A stretch of DNA of 64,000 nucleotides from Streptococcus infantis (lineage in GTDB: Bacteria > Bacillota > Bacilli > Lactobacillales > Streptococcaceae). The stretch lies in assembly GCF_000963255.1 (NCBI RefSeq), contig NZ_JYOV01000010.1, positions 34,148-98,147 on the forward strand, read 5' to 3'. Made by a program: the position numbers and the translations under genes. Each line of letters starts with the position of its first letter. Position 1 is the first letter of the stretch. Below, one piece after another: positions 44,064 to 54,820 of the stretch. The notes under the pieces were generated by a model, which saw only the letters and a list, made by a program, of their open reading frames with translations, was not told where the DNA came from and searched no databases.

Positions 44064-45048
44064 CTTCTCCTAGATACTGTAATATATTATTTTTTAGTGC
44101 TTCAATCTCTTCCTCCACACGTGGATCATCATCATCTTTTAAGGTCAAATAAAGAGAAATAGGATCTACAAACTGTCTATCTTGATTTTCTTTAAAATCG
44201 TTCCAAAATTCAGATACAAAAGGACTATATCGCCATATCTCTAATACCTTGCCTACTAAAACATGCTGAGGAAGTTGTAAGGATAATTTATTGAATTGTC
44301 TCTGTGATATGACATAGCTACTATTTTCATCAGATTCAGCTAAAAAAGTCAAATAGGATAAAGCATAAGTACCACCGTATAGAAGCCTAGAAGCAGATTT
44401 TATATTCTCTAGATCTACATTGGGCAATAAGAGACGTTTTTTGATTGGATTAAATAAATAGGACTCTGATTTTAAGAATAATTCTTTCTTTGATGCAGTA
44501 TAGGTGTAAAGTTTATTTGGCTTATTTAACCAATCTAAAGTTTTAAAAGTCCTCAAACATCTATAAATCGTTGAGTTTGGAAGTCCAGTTACCTGTGAAA
44601 GCATATCAACATCTACTACTTTTTGACCTTTTGTCAATAAAAAGGCAATCCAAGTTAATTGTTCGCTAGGTGTTAATTCTTTAGATGTTGCAACATCATC
44701 ATTAGCATTCAATACTAATCCCAATGGAGGAAAAAAGAGATTTCCCTTGAAATCTGCAAAAGGAACTCTAGCTTGAAGGAGTTGTTTTTTTTCAATGTCA
44801 GATAGCTTTGAAAATACCAAAACAACGTCCATGCTAGCTTTTTCACCCATAATACGAGCTTGAGTAACAAATGAGTCTAAACTTCCTCTTCTCTTTTCTT
44901 TAATCAATAAAAATGACTCCTTATGAAACTTCATTTGGACATATTGAAATCTTTTTTCAAAACTAATTGGTAAAGTTAAAGCTATTTTTTCAACACTTAC
45001 ATTAATATAAAACGATTGAAAAATAGAAATTATCTTTTGAACATTCAT
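44050..45048 (-). CDS. abiEi: AbiEi-type antitoxin with winged-helix domain
   Basis: 332 residues. The part around residues 145-195 (TPSEQLTWIAFLLTKGQKVV, LPNSTIYRCLRTFKTLDWLN) is a winged helix-turn-helix, as in DNA-binding antitoxins of the AbiEi kind, here in the middle rather than at the N-terminus. It is followed by a C-terminal domain for the toxin side. The gene precedes the toxin with 14-bp overlap and is preceded by a palindromic operator, as expected for an autoregulator. Confidence 0.75.
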   Translation of the reverse strand: MNVQKIISIFQSFYINVSVEKIALTLPISFEKRFQYVQMKFHKESFLLIKEKRRGSLDSFVTQARIMGEKASMDVVLVFSKLSDIEKKQLLQARVPFADFKGNLFFPPLGLVLNANDDVATSKELTPSEQLTWIAFLLTKGQKVVDVDMLSQVTGLPNSTIYRCLRTFKTLDWLNKPNKLYTYTASKKELFLKSESYLFNPIKKRLLLPNVDLENIKSASRLLYGGTYALSYLTFLAESDENSSYVISQRQFNKLSLQLPQHVLVGKVLEIWRYSPFVSEFWNDFKENQDRQFVDPISLYLTLKDDDDPRVEEEIEALKNNILQYLGEDDVS

Positions 45049-45076
45049 TGTTTTTCCTTTTTATCATTTTGTACGT

Positions 45077-45105
45077 ATTTTATCATTTTAAATGATAAAA
45101 TGCAA
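45077..45105 (-). promoter_or_regulatory. AbiE operon promoter with 23-bp palindromic operator
   Basis: Minus-strand TTGCAT (45105-45100) and TAAAAT (45082-45077) are 17 bp apart. TTTTATCATTT (45078-45088), T, AAATGATAAAA (45090-45100) is a perfect 11+1+11 inverted repeat that fills the spacer. A further half-site TATCATTTT lies at 45062-45070. It should allow the antitoxin to block the promoter. Confidence 0.82.
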
Positions 45106-45145
45106 GTTTTTTGATAATAAAAAGTGACTTACAAAAGATAAAAAA

Positions 45146-45175
45146 AGCGAGAACACTTATCAAAATGTTCTCGCT
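45146..45175 (-). terminator. Strong hairpin upstream of the AbiE promoter
   Basis: AGCGAGAACA (45146-45155) / TGTTCTCGCT (45166-45175) with T run on the minus strand: terminator for transcripts from the rlmD side. Isolates AbiE from rlmD. The remaining 45176-45331 has no gene. Confidence 0.8.
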
Positions 45176-45331
45176 GGATTCATTTATTACTGACGTATCT
45201 ATTTTTTGTCTACGCAGTCGACATTCAAACAGACGTTCACATCAATGTATTTTTTTGCACCTTTTTTATGTCAAAATCACTCTTTTCAATAAAGACAAAA
45301 TGCTTGAAAAAGTGCTTAAAATCAAGAATTT

Positions 45332-45412
45332 TCACCCTTTTAGTCGTTGTAGCAACACTACACACTCCACATGCTGTATCTGTGGAACCCAAAAGGTTTG
45401 GGTGAACCTTTT
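45332..45412 (-). pseudogene. C-terminal fragment of another rlmD allele
   Basis: The minus frame reads KRFTQTFWVPQIQHVECVVL, then LQRLKG and stop (26 residues). This aligns with the end of the rlmD product ([20 protein letters not shown]) although the two differ. It lies six bases after the current rlmD stop. It seems to be the old 3' end left after recombination replaced the terminal part of rlmD. Confidence 0.55.
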
Positions 45413-45417
45413 GAGGA

Positions 45418-46788
<1,371 letters not shown>

Positions 46789-46850
46789 CTATCAGCCGAC
46801 AAAAAAAGACGGCAACTATTCTGTTACCATCTATTATACCATGAATTAAC

Positions 46851-47825
46851 CTAAGCACCAAAACTCTTGAAAAAGTTTACAATTGCTTGCCAAATAGCAC
46901 TGATGATATTGCCACCGTCTTGAATAGCTTTATTAGCATCAAAGTTAAGGTCGATATTGCTAAAACTATCTCCTGCTTGCGCAACGATACTTTGTTTCAG
47001 ATCCTTTAGAGTCTTTGTAAAGTCTTCGTTATTCAAAATATCGCTCTTAGAAAGATTAAAGGCAAAGTTGATGATGACATTGATCTGGTTTCCTGTTATA
47101 ACCTGATCCAGCTTATAATTTTTCAACGTATCTTCAACGATCTTACGAACATCATCCTCAGTAAGCTCACCCTTGGACTCTTTAGCTTTAGCGATAGCAG
47201 ATTTGATATCGGCAAGGGCTACATTGAGTTTATTGGCATCATAGCCTGATTTGTCCTTGTTTTCATCGTTGATGTCTGACAAAGCTTTTAGTTCTTCCTG
47301 AGCTAGGTCTTTATTTTCTTGAGGAAGTTGAACACCATTAGCTTCTAATGAATAGTAGATACCAGCTAGGGCACTTTCACCTGTTACAGGGATTGGTGCA
47401 GCTACGGTTATACGAGCATGTTCAACACCCAAGGTAACTGCCGCATTACGGTACATGTCTTGTGTCACTTTGGTGATGTTTTCAGGTGTTTCAATCTTGA
47501 CTTCAAGTGGAGATTTTTCACCTAGTTTTTGAATTTTTGCAGACGAATAGAGCTGGAGACTAGAGTCGTTTGCGACATTCATAATTTTTGAGTAGACATC
47601 GGGCGTCATGGTCTTCAAGTCTTTAGTATCTTTAGAGGCATCATAGCCTAGTTTTTTTAGTGTTTGATTTTTTTGATCTTCTGTTAGTGAAGAACCCAAG
47701 ACATACTCAGGTTGAACATAGGTTTCATCAATGACTTTTTGAACATCAGTAGCTGCCTGGGCGCTTTGCAGTGTTGCAACTGCTAAAAGTACTGCAGCAC
47801 TAGTCAGAAAGAATTTCTTTCTCAT
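46851..47825 (-). CDS. DUF1002 secreted protein
   Basis: 324 residues from ATG 47825 with AGGAGG eight bases before; the longer start is not needed. Signal peptide MRKKFFLTSAAVLLAVATLQ, cut after SAQA. DUF1002 pattern follows: YVLGSSLTEDQKNQTLKKLG, TMTPDVYSKIMN, VEHARITVAAPIPVTGESAL and a final helical part. These proteins are exported and of unknown function. No sortase signal. Confidence 0.85.
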   Translation of the reverse strand: MRKKFFLTSAAVLLAVATLQSAQAATDVQKVIDETYVQPEYVLGSSLTEDQKNQTLKKLGYDASKDTKDLKTMTPDVYSKIMNVANDSSLQLYSSAKIQKLGEKSPLEVKIETPENITKVTQDMYRNAAVTLGVEHARITVAAPIPVTGESALAGIYYSLEANGVQLPQENKDLAQEELKALSDINDENKDKSGYDANKLNVALADIKSAIAKAKESKGELTEDDVRKIVEDTLKNYKLDQVITGNQINVIINFAFNLSKSDILNNEDFTKTLKDLKQSIVAQAGDSFSNIDLNFDANKAIQDGGNIISAIWQAIVNFFKSFGA

Positions 47826-47935
47826 TGGACGCTCCTCCTTTTCCATTCTAGCATACCTTACAAAACTTAAAAAAGTCTTATACAGTTACTAAATCATATT
47901 GAGTAAAATTATCTCACTGTTCAGAATACAAGAAA

Positions 47936-47960
47936 AGAGAAGAACAAAATAGTCTTCTCT
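47936..47960 (-). terminator. Probable terminator of the LPXTG gene
   Basis: AGAGAAGA (47936-47943) / TCTTCTCT (47953-47960), followed by TTTTCTT on the minus strand. Confidence 0.55.
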
Positions 47961-48017
47961 AATCTTTTATACAAGTGATTTGCTCATGAAAATTTTTTAT
48001 TTAACTAGATTTTTAAT

Positions 48018-51000
48018 TTAGTCTTCTTTTTTCTTTTGAGCTAACCCTAATAGTGTTGTCGCTATTCCAATGATTCCAAGTCCAGTCACTACTGAGTTTG
48101 AATCCGCACCTGTATTTGGCAATTCGTAAACTACTTTTTCAGGATCTAAAAGTTTTGGTTCCGGAGTAACAGGAATTTGAGGTTTTGGTTCTGGAATTGG
48201 AACTGTCGGATTCTCCGGTTTTGGTCCAGGAGTTGGAACTGTCGGATTCTCCGGTTTTGGTCCAGGAGTTGGAACTATCGGATTCTCTGGTTTTGGTCCA
48301 GGGGTTGGAACTGTCGGATTCTCTGGTTTTGGTCCAGGGGTTGGAACTGTCGGATTCTCTGGTTTAATTGGAACGTAGATGATTGGAGTATCATCACCTG
48401 GGTTGGTTGGAAGGTTTGGTAGCTCCTTACCTGGTTCTACTGGTTTATCTGTATCTGGTTTCGTTGGATCGTTTGGATCTGGCAAGTATGGTTTGTAGCC
48501 TGGGACATTTGGCACAATTGGTTTACTTGGTTTGGTTGGATCTGTCGGATCATTTGGATACTTCACTTTTGGAGTTGATGGGAATTTTGGATCGTCAGAT
48601 TTTGGCACCAAGCTTCCAAGTGGTTTGTAGATAACATGGTCTGTTACTTCTGGTTGATCTGGAGTTACAACTTTAGATCCAGCTTCTGCCTTATCTGAAT
48701 AGAATCCTTCTACAACTGGAACAATAACCTTACCGTATGTATGGCTTGGTTGATCCCATGCGATCGTACCATCTGCCTGTTTTTGCTTACCAGTAAATGT
48801 GAAGTCAGTTTGAACATTAGGAGTTGGAGTATCTACACCCGCACCTTCAAAGGTTACCGTTTGTTTGGTTGGTTTTGTCACATCATTTACGATTGGAACG
48901 TAGATGATTGGAGTGTCATCACCTGGGTTGGTTGGAAGGTTTGGTAGCTCCTTACCTGGTTCTACTGGTTTATCTGTATCTGGTTTCGTTGGATCGTTTG
49001 GATCTGGCAAGTATGGTTTGTAGCCTGGGACATTTGGCACAATTGGTTTACTTGGTTTGGTTGGATCTGTCGGATCATTTGGATACTTCACTTTTGGAGT
49101 TGATGGGAATTTTGGATCGTCAGATTTTGGCACCAAGCTTCCAAGTGGTTTGTAGATAACATGGTCTGTTACTTCTGGTTGATCTGGAGTTACAACTTTA
49201 GATCCAGCTTCTGCCTTATCTGAATAGAATCCTTCTACAACTGGAACAATAACCTTACCGTATGTATGGCTTGGTTGATCCCATGCGATCGTACCATCTG
49301 CCTGTTTTTGCTTACCAGTAAATGTGAAGTCAGTTTGAACATTAGGAGTTGGAGTATCTACACCCGCACCTTCAAAGGTTACCGTTTGTTTGGTTGGTTT
49401 TGTCACATCATTTACGATTGGAACGTAGATGATTGGAGTATCTCGTGAAATACGATCTGGATCACTTTCATCATTTGGTTCAATCGTTTTATCAACTATA
49501 TTGTAACCCCAAGCTTGAGGTTGTTCTTCCTTAATTTTGTATCCAGCTGGAGCATCAGGAATTTTAGTTTCTGCTGCTTGGGTCGGATCAACTGGATTAT
49601 TTTCATAAGTCTTAGATACTGAACCTGGAATAACATTTCCGGCTTCGTCTACTTGGATAATTTTACCTAACTTTTTATAAGTTACAGTATCAGTTGCATG
49701 CGGTTGATCTGGTGTAACAGTCTTTTTACCTGCACTAGTTTTATCTGCGTAGTAACCTGTAACGACTGGAGTTAAAACTTCTCCATAAGTATGAGATGTT
49801 TGTTTCCATGTTTTGTCATGTGTTTGACTATTTTCTTCGCCTGTAAAAGTAAAGTCATTTTGAAGATTTTGTGGTGGGTTACTCTCTGCTCCAGTATAGG
49901 TTACAGTTTGGCTAGTTGTTTGTTGAATAGCGGTAGAATCTTTTTCAAGAACAAGACGATAGCGTGTTCCTGGTGCAAATTGATTTCCTCCATTACCTGC
50001 AATAGTAGGATCAATAGCATAGCTTCCATCAGGTTGACGAATGAGAGTAACTGTTTCTTTTTGGTTCAAAGACCACGTTTCACTACTAATCTTTGGAGCA
50101 GGATACTTCTTCAAAGCTTCATCCAATTCATCTGGAGTTAGAGAATCTGGATCAATAACCTCATTGGTGTGAATTTCACTATAATCATAGATAGTGTCAC
50201 TTGTCTGACGGTCAATATAGGCTTCTACTTTTGTAGGATCACCATCAACAGTTTTAAGACGATAACCTGCTGGAAGTTTTGGAAGTTCAGTAATAGCAGC
50301 ATCCGATGGATCTGGGACAGGAGTACCATCATCAGAAGTAAGAGTATTATTTGTATTTTTAAAGACTTTACTAGTCGTTACTCCAGAGATTGAATTGCCG
50401 TCAGAATCTACAAAACTAATCGTTCCTAGATTCTTGTAATAAATATTTATGATGCGATGTCTCGCTTCTCCACCATTACTACTCTTCGAAACGATGACAT
50501 AATTGTAGGTCCAAGGAATATCAAACATGTCTGTTTCAATTTTAATTCCATTAATATCATCTCTCGTGACATATTGACCTGAGATTACTGGAATATTCAC
50601 AGCTTTAAAACTTAAATCTTTTGGATCTATTTCATGTGAAGACCATCCATTTTCCGAGATAGCTCTTCGGCTACGATTTAGACGAGAATCTGATACTTTA
50701 TTTTCTGTGTAGTCACCTTTAAGCTCAGAGGAGTTATCAGATTTTTTATCGGAGTTTTTAGATTCCTCATTTTGAACACTAGTAGCTGAATCTAAAGTTT
50801 CCGTCTTCTGTACATCTACTTTATTTTCAGGAGTAGTTTCTTCATCTACTTTTGAAATTTGATCATTTAATTTGCTATTTTCTGAATTGTTGGTGGTTTT
50901 CTGAGATTCTTGAATACCTGCACTTGCTTCAGAAAAAGTGGTCTCTACTGCCTCTTCATCAACCGCTTTTTTAGTGGGAATAGATTGCTTATCACTAGCA

Positions 51001-51173
51001 ACCGTTTGTTGGTCACTGGCTTCAGCAACAGCTACTCTTTCTAAAATAGGTGTTTCATCAGCACTTGCAACCTGCCCACTCAAAAAGAAGGCCGTACCCA
51101 ATAATACAGAAGCCAAACCAAAACTATACTTCCGTAAGGAAAAACGTTGCCGTTCATTAAAATGAAATTTCAT
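48018..51173 (-). CDS. YSIRK/LPXTG cell-wall-anchored MucBP-type surface protein
   Basis: 1051 residues. YSIRK-type signal peptide (FSLRKYSFGLASVLLGTAFF), cut near VASADE; then a low-complexity Ser/Glu-rich part to about residue 170; several MucBP-type modules (YKKLGKIIQVDEAGNVIPGS and TYGEVLTPVVTGYYADKT types); a near-identical 175-residue repeat present twice; a P/E-rich wall-spanning region with five 12-residue repeats (PTVPTPGPKPEN); sorting signal LPNTGADSN, membrane helix and KKKED tail. Sortase A substrate; likely an adhesin for mucin or glycan. Ends in a promoter region 51207-51234. Confidence 0.94.
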   Translation of the reverse strand: MKFHFNERQRFSLRKYSFGLASVLLGTAFFLSGQVASADETPILERVAVAEASDQQTVASDKQSIPTKKAVDEEAVETTFSEASAGIQESQKTTNNSENSKLNDQISKVDEETTPENKVDVQKTETLDSATSVQNEESKNSDKKSDNSSELKGDYTENKVSDSRLNRSRRAISENGWSSHEIDPKDLSFKAVNIPVISGQYVTRDDINGIKIETDMFDIPWTYNYVIVSKSSNGGEARHRIINIYYKNLGTISFVDSDGNSISGVTTSKVFKNTNNTLTSDDGTPVPDPSDAAITELPKLPAGYRLKTVDGDPTKVEAYIDRQTSDTIYDYSEIHTNEVIDPDSLTPDELDEALKKYPAPKISSETWSLNQKETVTLIRQPDGSYAIDPTIAGNGGNQFAPGTRYRLVLEKDSTAIQQTTSQTVTYTGAESNPPQNLQNDFTFTGEENSQTHDKTWKQTSHTYGEVLTPVVTGYYADKTSAGKKTVTPDQPHATDTVTYKKLGKIIQVDEAGNVIPGSVSKTYENNPVDPTQAAETKIPDAPAGYKIKEEQPQAWGYNIVDKTIEPNDESDPDRISRDTPIIYVPIVNDVTKPTKQTVTFEGAGVDTPTPNVQTDFTFTGKQKQADGTIAWDQPSHTYGKVIVPVVEGFYSDKAEAGSKVVTPDQPEVTDHVIYKPLGSLVPKSDDPKFPSTPKVKYPNDPTDPTKPSKPIVPNVPGYKPYLPDPNDPTKPDTDKPVEPGKELPNLPTNPGDDTPIIYVPIVNDVTKPTKQTVTFEGAGVDTPTPNVQTDFTFTGKQKQADGTIAWDQPSHTYGKVIVPVVEGFYSDKAEAGSKVVTPDQPEVTDHVIYKPLGSLVPKSDDPKFPSTPKVKYPNDPTDPTKPSKPIVPNVPGYKPYLPDPNDPTKPDTDKPVEPGKELPNLPTNPGDDTPIIYVPIKPENPTVPTPGPKPENPTVPTPGPKPENPIVPTPGPKPENPTVPTPGPKPENPTVPIPEPKPQIPVTPEPKLLDPEKVVYELPNTGADSNSVVTGLGIIGIATTLLGLAQKKKED
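48370..49419 (-). repeat. Two tandem 525-bp coding repeats in the surface protein
   Basis: 48370-48894 and 48895-49419 are almost identical; only single changes are seen, such as GGAGTATCATC against GGAGTGTCATC. Each encodes 175 residues, starting VNDVTKPTKQTVTFEGAGVD. So near-identity at nucleotide level marks a recent tandem duplication. Confidence 0.9.
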
Positions 51174-51206
51174 TATTAATCCCCAATCTAATTATTCGTT
51201 ACATTC

Positions 51207-51234
51207 ATTATATCACTATTACTTTGAATTTCAA
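51207..51234 (-). promoter_or_regulatory. Promoter of the surface protein gene
   Basis: TTGAAA (51234-51229) and extended -10 TGATATAAT (TATAAT at 51212-51207), 16-bp spacer, on the minus strand. The rest of 51174-51497 holds nothing else besides the terminator at 51429. Confidence 0.65.
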
Positions 51235-51428
51235 GTATTTCTCTCTATTCCAAGATATATTATTCGCTTTTTTTGTATTAAATCAGTGATAACAATCTAA
51301 AACCAAATGAAATTCTAATATTTCAAATAAAAATATAATCATTTTGTGAATTAACGTTCGAATAATAGGAATTTTGTAATAAACTGTCAGATTAGTTATT
51401 TTTGGATATTTAAACTCATTTCATAATA

Positions 51429-51460
51429 AAAAGATCTAGTACTTTTTGAGACTAGATCTT
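51429..51460 (-). terminator. Intrinsic terminator of the glyA operon
   Basis: AAGATCTAGT (51431-51440) / ACTAGATCTT (51451-51460), perfect 10-bp stem, T run in the minus direction, after the lysozyme-like gene. Confidence 0.85.
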
Positions 51461-51497
51461 GTCGCTTTTCCTATAATTTAATAGTTGGTTTGAGTGC

Positions 51498-52100
51498 TTA
51501 AAATAGATTAAAAAATTTAATAATGTAGAGATTTAGTTGAACCTGTCTAGAGTAATAATAGTTTCCACCATCCACATAGAGTTCTCCTCCTTGAAAGATG
51601 GAAATTGGATTGACGTAGCGATAGGTTTTTCCAGTTGTATTTCCTAAAGTTGGCGCAACGGTATCTCTTGAATATTGCTTGGCTAGTGCAAGGGTATTTT
51701 CTTTCCCATTTTGGGCGATAAAATCGATATAAGCAGGCCCAAAGTTATAGGCCTGTACAGCAGTCCAAACATCTACACCCTTTTCTTGTGCTAAATAAAG
51801 ATTTTCAGTCAAGGTTTGAATTCCCTGACGAATACTACTCCTATTGTCAGAAATTGTATTTGTAGTTCCGCTAGCAGACTCACTTGACTGCATCACGTCA
51901 CTTTCTTTACCTTTGGTTTCGGTATAAATCATAGCCAGGACTAGTTCTTCATTTGCTGGCGTATCTTGCTCACTTAAAACCTCTCGTACCAAGGATTGAT
52001 AGGTCATGACCTGCTTCACATCCCGATACATATGGAAAAGTTTATAACCAGTAAATAAGATAAGAACAAGTACCAAGACCCTTCTTATAAATTTAAACAT
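51498..52100 (-). CDS. Pmp23-like lysozyme-family wall hydrolase
   Basis: 200 residues. N-terminal membrane anchor ([15 protein letters not shown]), then a CwlT/lysozyme-type domain: [20 protein letters not shown] with the candidate catalytic Glu in [17 protein letters not shown] and [18 protein letters not shown]. In pneumococcus the corresponding gene next to glyA is pmp23, linked to cell envelope and division. The start shares bases with the stop of the nucleoid protein gene (TAATG). Confidence 0.84.
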   Translation of the reverse strand: MFKFIRRVLVLVLILFTGYKLFHMYRDVKQVMTYQSLVREVLSEQDTPANEELVLAMIYTETKGKESDVMQSSESASGTTNTISDNRSSIRQGIQTLTENLYLAQEKGVDVWTAVQAYNFGPAYIDFIAQNGKENTLALAKQYSRDTVAPTLGNTTGKTYRYVNPISIFQGGELYVDGGNYYYSRQVQLNLYIIKFFNLF

Positions 52101-53074
52101 TATTTGCTTTGTATATCCTCGATGTTTTTGATTAAGATAGAGTAGGTACCATTGTCATTTTGGATAAATTCGACCGACTCAGCATCTTGGTAAATATTAT
52201 TGGGTACGATTAACTCAATCCCATTTGACAGAGAAAGCTTTTGGTTTTCAAATTTCTTTAATTGACGACTAGCATCGATTTCATCAAACTGAACTGGCTC
52301 TGGCACTGCTTCCTTGACTTGGTCAATAAAGCTAAGACGTGCAGTGAGATTGTTGTCAAAAAGGTCATTTGCCAATTTTTCTGGAGACAATTCATTTCTT
52401 TCTTCAAGGTTGTTAAAAATAGCAGACTTGACCTTAGATTGAAATTGAAAATCATCTGTATTAAATGTTTCAGCAATTCTCTGAGCCGTTTTTTCCAGTT
52501 CCTTGATTGACTTCTTAGGTGAAATCTTTGGGTGAGCCTGAATCAGATTCTCAGAAAAATAGTTCAAAAAAGTTCCGTTATACTTGATTCGTTTCTCAAT
52601 CAGGTGATATTTTCGGCTTTGAAGATTGACCACTAAGGCCTCGTCAGCCCCTGTACCAAATCCAGGCAGGTTATTCTGAGTCAGCTTGATTGGATTATCA
52701 ACCTCTCCACCGAGGTGGGTCAAGGTCTCACGCAGGGCAATACGTAGAAAAGCAAAATGCTCTACTCCTTCTTTAGAAAACTGCACAAAAATCAAGTCGT
52801 TGGTCTTGAGATTTTCAGAAATGCTGAATTCCTCTTTCCATAGGTTTGCTAGCGTCACCGATGTCTCCAATAAATCGTCTGTGATGTGATTGAAGAAGGG
52901 ATTTTCTTCTTCGAAAATCCCAGTCTTGGCTTCATCTGAATACACACGTTCGATTTTCTTACGTAGGTATTCTTCGATTTTTGGAGTGATATTGAGAAAT
53001 TTATCCGCTAGAAACAACTCTGTGTCATCAGGGCTGAACTGATGGATAATGGCTTTCTTAATATAAATGTCCAT
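52100..53074 (-). CDS. Nucleoid-associated protein, YejK/NdpA-like
   Basis: 324 residues from ATG 53074 ([20 protein letters not shown]); eleven upstream codons in frame overlap glyA and lack support. Family pattern: [57 protein letters not shown]. Binds DNA in the nucleoid in other bacteria. Lies eight bases after glyA. Function in streptococci not known. Confidence 0.84.
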   Translation of the reverse strand: MDIYIKKAIIHQFSPDDTELFLADKFLNITPKIEEYLRKKIERVYSDEAKTGIFEEENPFFNHITDDLLETSVTLANLWKEEFSISENLKTNDLIFVQFSKEGVEHFAFLRIALRETLTHLGGEVDNPIKLTQNNLPGFGTGADEALVVNLQSRKYHLIEKRIKYNGTFLNYFSENLIQAHPKISPKKSIKELEKTAQRIAETFNTDDFQFQSKVKSAIFNNLEERNELSPEKLANDLFDNNLTARLSFIDQVKEAVPEPVQFDEIDASRQLKKFENQKLSLSNGIELIVPNNIYQDAESVEFIQNDNGTYSILIKNIEDIQSK

Positions 53075-53081
53075 AATAGTA

Positions 53082-54338
53082 TTAGTCCTCATACAATGGG
53101 AAGGCATCTGTCAAGGCTTTGACCTCGCTTCTCACTTCTTCTAAGACAGCTTCATTTTCTGCATTTTTAAGGGCTTTAATGATAAGCTCAGCCACTTTAC
53201 GACTTTCTTCTTCACCAAAACCACGTGCAGTTGTTGCTGCTGTTCCGATACGAATACCACTTGTCTTAAATGGTGACAAAGTTTCGTAAGGGATTGAGTT
53301 TTTATTTAGGGTAATATTGACTTCATCTAGCAAGTTTTGAGCAACTTTCCCATTTTCTACAACCTTAGTTACATCAACTAGAAAGAGGTGATTTTCAGTA
53401 CCACCAGAGATAATACGGAAATCAGGGTCTTGCAAGAAGACTTCTGCCATAGCCTTGCTGTTCTTAATAACATTTGCTGCATATTCCTTGAAGGCTGGGT
53501 CCAATACCTCTTTGAAGGCAACAGCCTTAGCAGCAACAACGTGCTCTAATGGCCCACCTTGGATACCTGGGAAAATAGCAGAATTAATCTTCTTAGCAAG
53601 GTCTTCGTCATTAGTCAAAATCAAACCACCACGTGGTCCACGAAGGGTTTTGTGGGTCGTTGTTGTTGTAATATGTGCATAAGGGACTGGACTTGGATGA
53701 AGACCTGCAGCAACCAAACCAGCAATGTGCGCCATATCGACCATGAGTTTAGCACCAACAGCATCAGCAATTTCACGGAATTTTGAAAAATCAATAATTT
53801 GAGAATAAGCTGAAGCCCCTGCTACGATTAGTTTGGGTTTCACTTCTTGTGCTTGTTTTAAGATAGCATCAAAGTCCAAGAGTTCAGTCTCAGGATCAAC
53901 ACTATAAGAAACAAAGTTGTAGGTTTGACCAGAGAAGCTTACAGGAGCTCCGTGGGTCAAGTGACCACCTGCTGCCAAATCCATTCCCATTACCGTATCA
54001 CCTGGCTCAACCAAAGCCATGTACGCTGCACAGTTGGCTTGACTTCCTGAGTGAGGTTGGACATTGGCGAATTTAGCACCGAAAATTTCTTTTGCACGTT
54101 CAATAGCCAGACTTTCAACGATATCAACTACATCCGTACCACCGTAATAACGACGTCCTGGGTAACCTTCGGCGTATTTATTGGTCAAGATAGACCCTTG
54201 AGCCGCCATAACTGCTTTAGAAACGACATTTTCAGACGCGATTAGCTCAATATTGTTTTGTTGGCGTTCCTCTTCTTTGGCAATAGCATTCCAGAGATCA
54301 GCATCGTATGCTTTAAAATCGTCTTTGTCAAAAATCAT
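53082..54338 (-). CDS. glyA: Serine hydroxymethyltransferase
   Basis: 418 residues, full length. PLP enzyme of one-carbon metabolism: serine + tetrahydrofolate to glycine + methylene-THF. Motifs: [59 protein letters not shown], and the PLP lysine in [21 protein letters not shown] seven bases upstream of ATG. Head of the group glyA/nucleoid protein/Pmp23-like. Confidence 0.97.
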   Translation of the reverse strand: MIFDKDDFKAYDADLWNAIAKEEERQQNNIELIASENVVSKAVMAAQGSILTNKYAEGYPGRRYYGGTDVVDIVESLAIERAKEIFGAKFANVQPHSGSQANCAAYMALVEPGDTVMGMDLAAGGHLTHGAPVSFSGQTYNFVSYSVDPETELLDFDAILKQAQEVKPKLIVAGASAYSQIIDFSKFREIADAVGAKLMVDMAHIAGLVAAGLHPSPVPYAHITTTTTHKTLRGPRGGLILTNDEDLAKKINSAIFPGIQGGPLEHVVAAKAVAFKEVLDPAFKEYAANVIKNSKAMAEVFLQDPDFRIISGGTENHLFLVDVTKVVENGKVAQNLLDEVNITLNKNSIPYETLSPFKTSGIRIGTAATTARGFGEEESRKVAELIIKALKNAENEAVLEEVRSEVKALTDAFPLYED

Positions 54339-54387
54339 AGGTCTTCTCCTTTATAGTGTGACTGGTCCTTTAGTTTAAGAAAATATA

Positions 54388-54819
54388 CTAAAAGATGCGA
54401 ATAAACCGTTTCTGCACTTTATCACAAGTATAACCAACTTTTTCGTAAAATGCATGGGCACCCAGACGATGGTCTGCAGAATTTAAGCGAATGAAGTTAT
54501 AGCCTCGTTTTTTTGCTTCTTGTTCCAATCCTTGGAGCAAAGTTTTTCCGATACCCTGACCTTGTGTTTGAGGCAAAACAGCTAAAGCTAGAATATTAAA
54601 ACCTGGTTTTGAATAAAGGGATTCATAAACCTCGGCATGGACATAACCAAGTAAGTCATGGCTGGTCGAATCCTCGAAACCCAGTAGGTAGTGATGTGAG
54701 TCTTGAGATAACTTAGCTAGTTGACTAGCCGTTTCCTCTAAACTAAACGAATAGCCTAAAGCTTCTTTATTAATCTCACAAATAGATGCAACATCTGTTG
54801 TTTTCAAATCACGTAGCAT
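54388..54819 (-). CDS. GNAT family N-acetyltransferase
   Basis: 143 residues from ATG 54819, with GGAGG seven bases upstream; the earlier start overlaps the previous gene. Acetyl-CoA loop LAVLPQTQGQGIGKTLLQGL and the end NSADHRLGAHAFYEKVGYTC fit the GNAT fold. It is the streptococcal gene that follows sua5 also in pneumococcus. Target unknown. Confidence 0.88.
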   Translation of the reverse strand: MLRDLKTTDVASICEINKEALGYSFSLEETASQLAKLSQDSHHYLLGFEDSTSHDLLGYVHAEVYESLYSKPGFNILALAVLPQTQGQGIGKTLLQGLEQEAKKRGYNFIRLNSADHRLGAHAFYEKVGYTCDKVQKRFIRIF

Positions 54820-54820
54820 T

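Noticed and set aside
45391..45412. AAAAGGTT/AACCTTTT inverted repeat as rlmD terminator
   Set aside because: No T run follows on the minus strand; it lies inside the rlmD tail fragment.
48183..48365. Short regular repeats that could suggest a CRISPR array
   Set aside because: They are in-frame 36-bp coding repeats (PTVPTPGPKPEN) without spacers; no cas gene is near.
48177..49448. Several plus-strand frames with Trp/Leu-rich repeats
   Set aside because: All are antisense shadows of the repetitive LPXTG gene.
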